Shown in pieces: positions 46,801-48,560 of a stretch of 48,560 nt of DNA. How positions within the stretch are numbered: the stretch's first letter is position 1; every line of letters starts with the position of its first letter. Source of the DNA: Vibrio ruber DSM 16370 (GTDB taxonomy: Bacteria > Pseudomonadota > Gammaproteobacteria > Enterobacterales > Vibrionaceae); assembly GCF_900163965.1 (NCBI RefSeq), contig NZ_FULE01000036.1:1-48560 (forward strand). Reading direction: 5' to 3'. The notes under the pieces were generated by a model, which saw nothing but the letters and a program-made list of their open reading frames with translations, was not told the origin of the DNA and made no database searches. The position numbers were made by a program, and so were the translations under genes.

Positions 46801-47357
46801 TAGATAGCTTCTATCAGAATCAGCTGAAGATCTTCATTGATGAGAAAGTCGGCTTGTCTGATGCAGACAGTGGTCAGAGTGTTGTGAAATCTGAAGTATT
46901 GGAGCAAATTGAACGGGCACGCCAAATTCAGGATGCATTCTTCAACCGTAAAGGTGTACTGGATGTGAGCTTCTCGATTGAGCCGATTCGTCTGACGGGC
47001 AACAAACGCCGCAGTGTGCTGAATGTAGACGGGCAGTTCTTGTCATACAGTCATGGTTCAAGAGAAAACGTCGAACTGATTTGGCCGAATACGCTGCGTG
47101 ATTCTGCAATTTCTAAGATTACGCTGATCCCGACTAAATCAAATCTGTCGCCACGGAGTATTATTATTCAGGGGCCATGGGCATTCTTCCGCTTACTGGA
47201 TGCGGGTGATGTACTGGCTGCGAGCACAACCTCGGTTGACTATAAGTTTACGGTTGATGGCGGTGACATGGTGTATCGCATTAACTCTGAAGCTGATGTC
47301 AATCCGTTTACCCAGCGTTTGTTTAAATCATTCAAACTCTCAGGTAACCTATATTAA
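43809..47357 (+). CDS. tssM: T6SS inner-membrane protein TssM (VasK/IcmF)
   Basis: A 1,182-residue IcmF-family protein. Two N-terminal membrane helices (about residues 15-40 and 52-76) are followed by a cytoplasmic GTPase-like domain with Walker A GLENAGKTS (136-144) and LDVSHLATA. A third helix near residue 455 (LMMLSGVTCTIATLLLFGAW) leads into a large periplasmic part that binds TssJ. The length is close to V. cholerae VasK. It begins 16 bp after tssA. Confidence 0.96.
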   Translation: MLKKIFGLLKKLMPSMVALVPALLLISFILINIAIWWAGPWLTIYDTKPLASITARLFASLLVFLLAAAVWGFWQWRKLQSYEAEQQKEEIFRQDPIKLMEERQEVELNQVITNMRKSLKNKRDFLYSSPWYLVLGLENAGKTSLINRSGQNFTLSSVMRASGQRSENQYSFDWWIGDKAVVIDPDGELLTQGNRDEDNDGEMERRLWKHFVEWLERTRSRRPLNGIVLALDVSHLATAKASERKAYASILRARLRELMETMSIQLPVYIALTKLDLLYGFEPFFRHYSKAEREEALGFTFQLNPNDDQDAWLKEFEDDYLRFMSTINDMLPKAVSVPMDADERHGVYSFSRQISGLKDILTQFFRETLGNDQYSLSAVVRGAYFTSVYQQGVPTNAFDDAASRRYGLDHAINRAQIAKNSTVYFASQLFSNIIYAESGLASDNRRVAKRKRRLMMLSGVTCTIATLLLFGAWQRYYAVNVAHADAVLTKVNEFKNELPKNIYQASQRDMLDSLNKIRQATLEFGFFRNKSRYFSDMGLYQGHTIGPMVEKTYLNLLETRFLPILLSDVIVKMNEADTEVEKLDALRVYRMMTDKEGRYKDIVLDYFGKYWQQEFPARRAVQEELMGHLDYAMDHTDLTTARKNGDPNAEKIMGAYDQTIAKVQTALNAMPNKQRVYRNLKLNAPTVLGPSLNLRNLVGPVFDLVFDERVMNGDGLYIPQMLTKRGFEDYFIPQVESVSKLALIDGWVLGQNRSAEFSEADKQDLRDKIRGLYVADYTKTWRAALAEVDIKYFKDINDAVTVLDNITSSVEPIQRLLRTLEANTKMIAGIPDDSSAQSELLKSPKYRVASMIDTPFADLNGMLDAVGDKPAYITEVMGAIDELKLYLKGIQASPDMGMAALNATKARMKLVNGDPIYTLRRVASGLPAPLDRILTKLADESWYVIKQEAVKYLEVRWHDDVYRVFREKLADRYPFNPNSNKDASLTDFEEFFAPNGILDSFYQNQLKIFIDEKVGLSDADSGQSVVKSEVLEQIERARQIQDAFFNRKGVLDVSFSIEPIRLTGNKRRSVLNVDGQFLSYSHGSRENVELIWPNTLRDSAISKITLIPTKSNLSPRSIIIQGPWAFFRLLDAGDVLAASTTSVDYKFTVDGGDMVYRINSEADVNPFTQRLFKSFKLSGNLY

Positions 47358-47372
47358 TACTCAACAAATAGC

Positions 47373-47392
47373 GGAGTGCCTTCGGGCACTCC
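47373..47392 (+). other. TTCG-capped hairpin between tssM and the VasL-like gene
   Basis: GGAGTGCC-TTCG-GGCACTCC is a perfect 8-bp stem with the very stable cUUCGg tetraloop, 15 bp after the tssM stop. No T-run follows, so it is more likely an RNA-stability or partial-attenuation element than a full terminator. Confidence 0.7.
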
Positions 47393-47419
47393 CTGCATTG
47401 ATTAGGGCAATTTAACGCC

Positions 47420-48130
47420 ATGTCTCCACGACTATTGATTGAAAACACACCTTTCATACTGACAGCCGAGCAAGAAGAACTCCACAATCACGCTTTGTAT
47501 CAGGCGGTTAAAAAAGAGATCTATCGCGAGCGTTCTCCCTTTGCGGGCGGCACCGACTGGGAGCTGGTCAAACAGAACAGTGAGCAGTTAGCGCAGATCA
47601 CCGGCCTTGATCTGGCAATGTGCGTCTATTACAGCATTGCTTGTCTCAAGCTGGACGGCTTGCGCGGTTATACCAACGGGCTGGAGCTGATGTATGGTTG
47701 TCTGGTCAGTCTGAAAGACGAGATCAAAGAAACCGATAAGTATATCGAGCGTTTGTTCCATTGGGCGAATGCACAAGCGTTAATTGAACTGCAAAACCTC
47801 CGCGCCAGTTATGAAATGCTGCGTGAGCTTTACCGTTGTGAACAGTTGTGTGATCGCATCAGCTACTTACTCCAAGCGGAAAGACCGGGGGTGAAAGCTG
47901 ATTTTGAGTCGATTGGATATCTGATTTTTGAACAGATTGATCGACTGGAAACCTGTTATCAGGTCGCGTTAAAGCGGCGTGAGTTCACCGAAACCGGTCG
48001 CCCGGCGGCGGTAGTCAAGGTCACCCAACCGGGCACGCGCTGGTGGAAGTTGCTGCTGATGTTCGTGTTGGGCGGTGCGATTGTCGGCAGTGGTGTGTAC
48101 TGGTGGTTGTTGCAGACACTTGGCAGTTGA
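47420..48130 (+). CDS. VasL-like ImpA-N domain membrane protein, short
   Basis: A 236-residue protein, the last gene of the T6SS cluster. The N-terminal part has the ImpA_N/TssA-like pattern GTDWELVKQNSEQL, then KLDGLRGYTNGLELMYGCL. A single C-terminal membrane helix (WWKLLLMFVLGGAIVGSGVYWWLL) ends three or four residues from the stop. It occupies the vasL position of V. cholerae. Full-length VasL/TagA proteins usually continue past the helix into a periplasmic domain, which is absent here. No continuation is readable downstream, as a terminator follows within 35 bp. Confidence 0.75.
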   Translation: MSPRLLIENTPFILTAEQEELHNHALYQAVKKEIYRERSPFAGGTDWELVKQNSEQLAQITGLDLAMCVYYSIACLKLDGLRGYTNGLELMYGCLVSLKDEIKETDKYIERLFHWANAQALIELQNLRASYEMLRELYRCEQLCDRISYLLQAERPGVKADFESIGYLIFEQIDRLETCYQVALKRREFTETGRPAAVVKVTQPGTRWWKLLLMFVLGGAIVGSGVYWWLLQTLGS

Positions 48131-48163
48131 ATGACTTTTTAACTGTATAGGTTAGAATGATTG

Positions 48164-48190
48164 AAAGCCCCTGATGAAAGGGGCTTTTTT
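48164..48190 (+). terminator. Rho-independent terminator closing the T6SS cluster
   Basis: AAAGCCCC/GGGGCTTT stem with an 8-nt loop and a TTTTTT tail, 34 bp after the last T6SS stop. It marks the end of the cluster before repeat copy E. Confidence 0.9.
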
Positions 48191-48241
48191 CGTTTTACAG
48201 TGTAAATAGTAGGGGATTTGTTGTATTGCTGTGGGTTGTTG

Positions 48242-48345
48242 TAGCCATCGGCTCTCAGATTTGACGCACAATTGCGTTCCTCAATTTCAGAGGCATCGGT
48301 GTTTTGTGCGCCAGTCACTCTTGCCAAGATGCAAGAGTAACCATA
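48242..48345 (+). repeat. Hairpin repeat, copy E (left part only)
   Basis: It begins with a CGGCTCTCAGATTTGACGCACAATTGCG stretch like copy A and runs through GTGCGCCAGT to the main hairpin. The arms are GTCACTCTTGC (48314-48324) and GCAAGAGTAAC (48331-48341), loop CAAGAT. The stem core ACTCTTGC/GCAAGAGT is perfectly paired and differs at both paired positions from copy A. The similarity stops just after the hairpin, where it interrupts a minus-strand reading frame. Confidence 0.85.
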
Positions 48346-48403
48346 TATGGTCACTCCATCTAAATCAAAGTATTTTTCAGACTTCCTCAATGTATTTATT
48401 CAT
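48346..48403 (-). pseudogene. Possible broken start of a small minus-strand gene, cut by repeat E
   Basis: On the minus strand an ATG at 48403 opens MNKYIEEV and stops. A +1 shift continues as RKSEKYFDLDGVT up to the repeat edge. The ATG begins 1 bp after the stop of the frame at 48405-48527. The layout is like an immunity gene behind a toxin tail, truncated by the repeat and frameshifted. This is a weak call from very short sequence. Confidence 0.25.
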
Positions 48404-48404
48404 C

Positions 48405-48527
48405 TCATAAATTCACCATCGACGGTTGTTCCTGAAAATGAAACGCGGCCTTAAACATATATCCGGCGTCAGTTTGATACTCTATGTATCGCGCCCAAAT
48501 GAGATCCAAAAAGTCTTGCCCGCCTAA
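48405..48527 (-). pseudogene. Possible C-terminal fragment of a minus-strand protein
   Basis: Forty open codons end in a stop at 48405. The residues (QDFLDLIWARYIEYQ, then AGYMFKAAFHFQEQ) look protein-like. An in-frame stop lies just upstream at 48528-48530, while another frame is open from the window edge (SSEAYFLIRRARLF), so a frameshift or a chance frame are both possible. I do not recognise a family. Confidence 0.28.
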
Positions 48528-48560
48528 TCAGAAAATATGCCTCACTGGATGGGCAGGTTA

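Overview
The window looks like Vibrio (Vibrionaceae, Gammaproteobacteria) DNA. Three things suggest this: a type VI secretion cluster whose gene order matches the V. cholerae VCA0105-VCA0121 locus as I remember it, a glpFK/glpABC glycerol locus, and a FecBCDE-type iron importer. In V. cholerae the T6SS and glpABC loci are both on chromosome II, so a second-chromosome origin is plausible. The species cannot be fixed from sequence alone.

Layout. (1) 1-6150 is an accessory region. It carries an NTase-fold gene with a small partner, an S-type-pyocin-domain toxin with an overlapping immunity-like gene, and an NTase-HEPN fusion gene. These lie among copies of a non-coding repeat built of hairpins, with two complete 429-bp units in tandem at 1448-1876 and 1921-2349. 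The two NTase-type genes share an almost copied ~135-bp leader. (2) 6172-12240 is an iron-uptake locus: a TonB-dependent siderophore receptor, then fecBCDE-like genes, each block with a Fur-box-like site. (3) 12428-13984 is a lone gene of unknown function with a glutamine-amidotransferase-like Cys elbow. (4) 14135-21360 is the glycerol/glycerol-3-phosphate locus: glpK and glpF on the minus strand, diverging from glpABC across a control region with GlpR-like sites. (5) 21469-25264 holds a small exported protein, a LacI-family regulator and a cytoplasmic FIST-domain chemoreceptor-like protein, all on the minus strand. (6) 25265-26297 is a 1-kb AT-rich control region with a cluster of GGCAA/TTGCC palindromes. 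(7) 26298-48130 is a main T6SS cluster: PAAR, a periplasmic Sel1-like protein, tssB, tssC, tssE, tssF, tssG, an FHA protein, tssJ, tssK, tssL, clpV, vasH, vasI, tssA (vasJ), tssM (vasK) and a short VasL-like membrane protein, ending in a strong terminator. No hcp or vgrG is present in the window. (8) 48240-48560 has a further truncated repeat copy and, on the minus strand, what looks like the tail of one protein and the broken start of another.

How the genes fit together. The T6SS genes encode the sheath (TssBC), baseplate (TssEFGK), membrane complex (TssJLM), sheath-recycling ATPase (ClpV), sigma-54 activator (VasH) and PAAR tip, so the machine needs Hcp and VgrG from elsewhere. The pyocin-S toxin/immunity pair at the left is a candidate cargo or bacteriocin. 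The NTase genes resemble toxin-antitoxin or abortive-infection components. The iron and glycerol loci are ordinary metabolic equipment. The most unusual signal is the repeat family: its main hairpin keeps its pairing while the stem sequence differs between copies.
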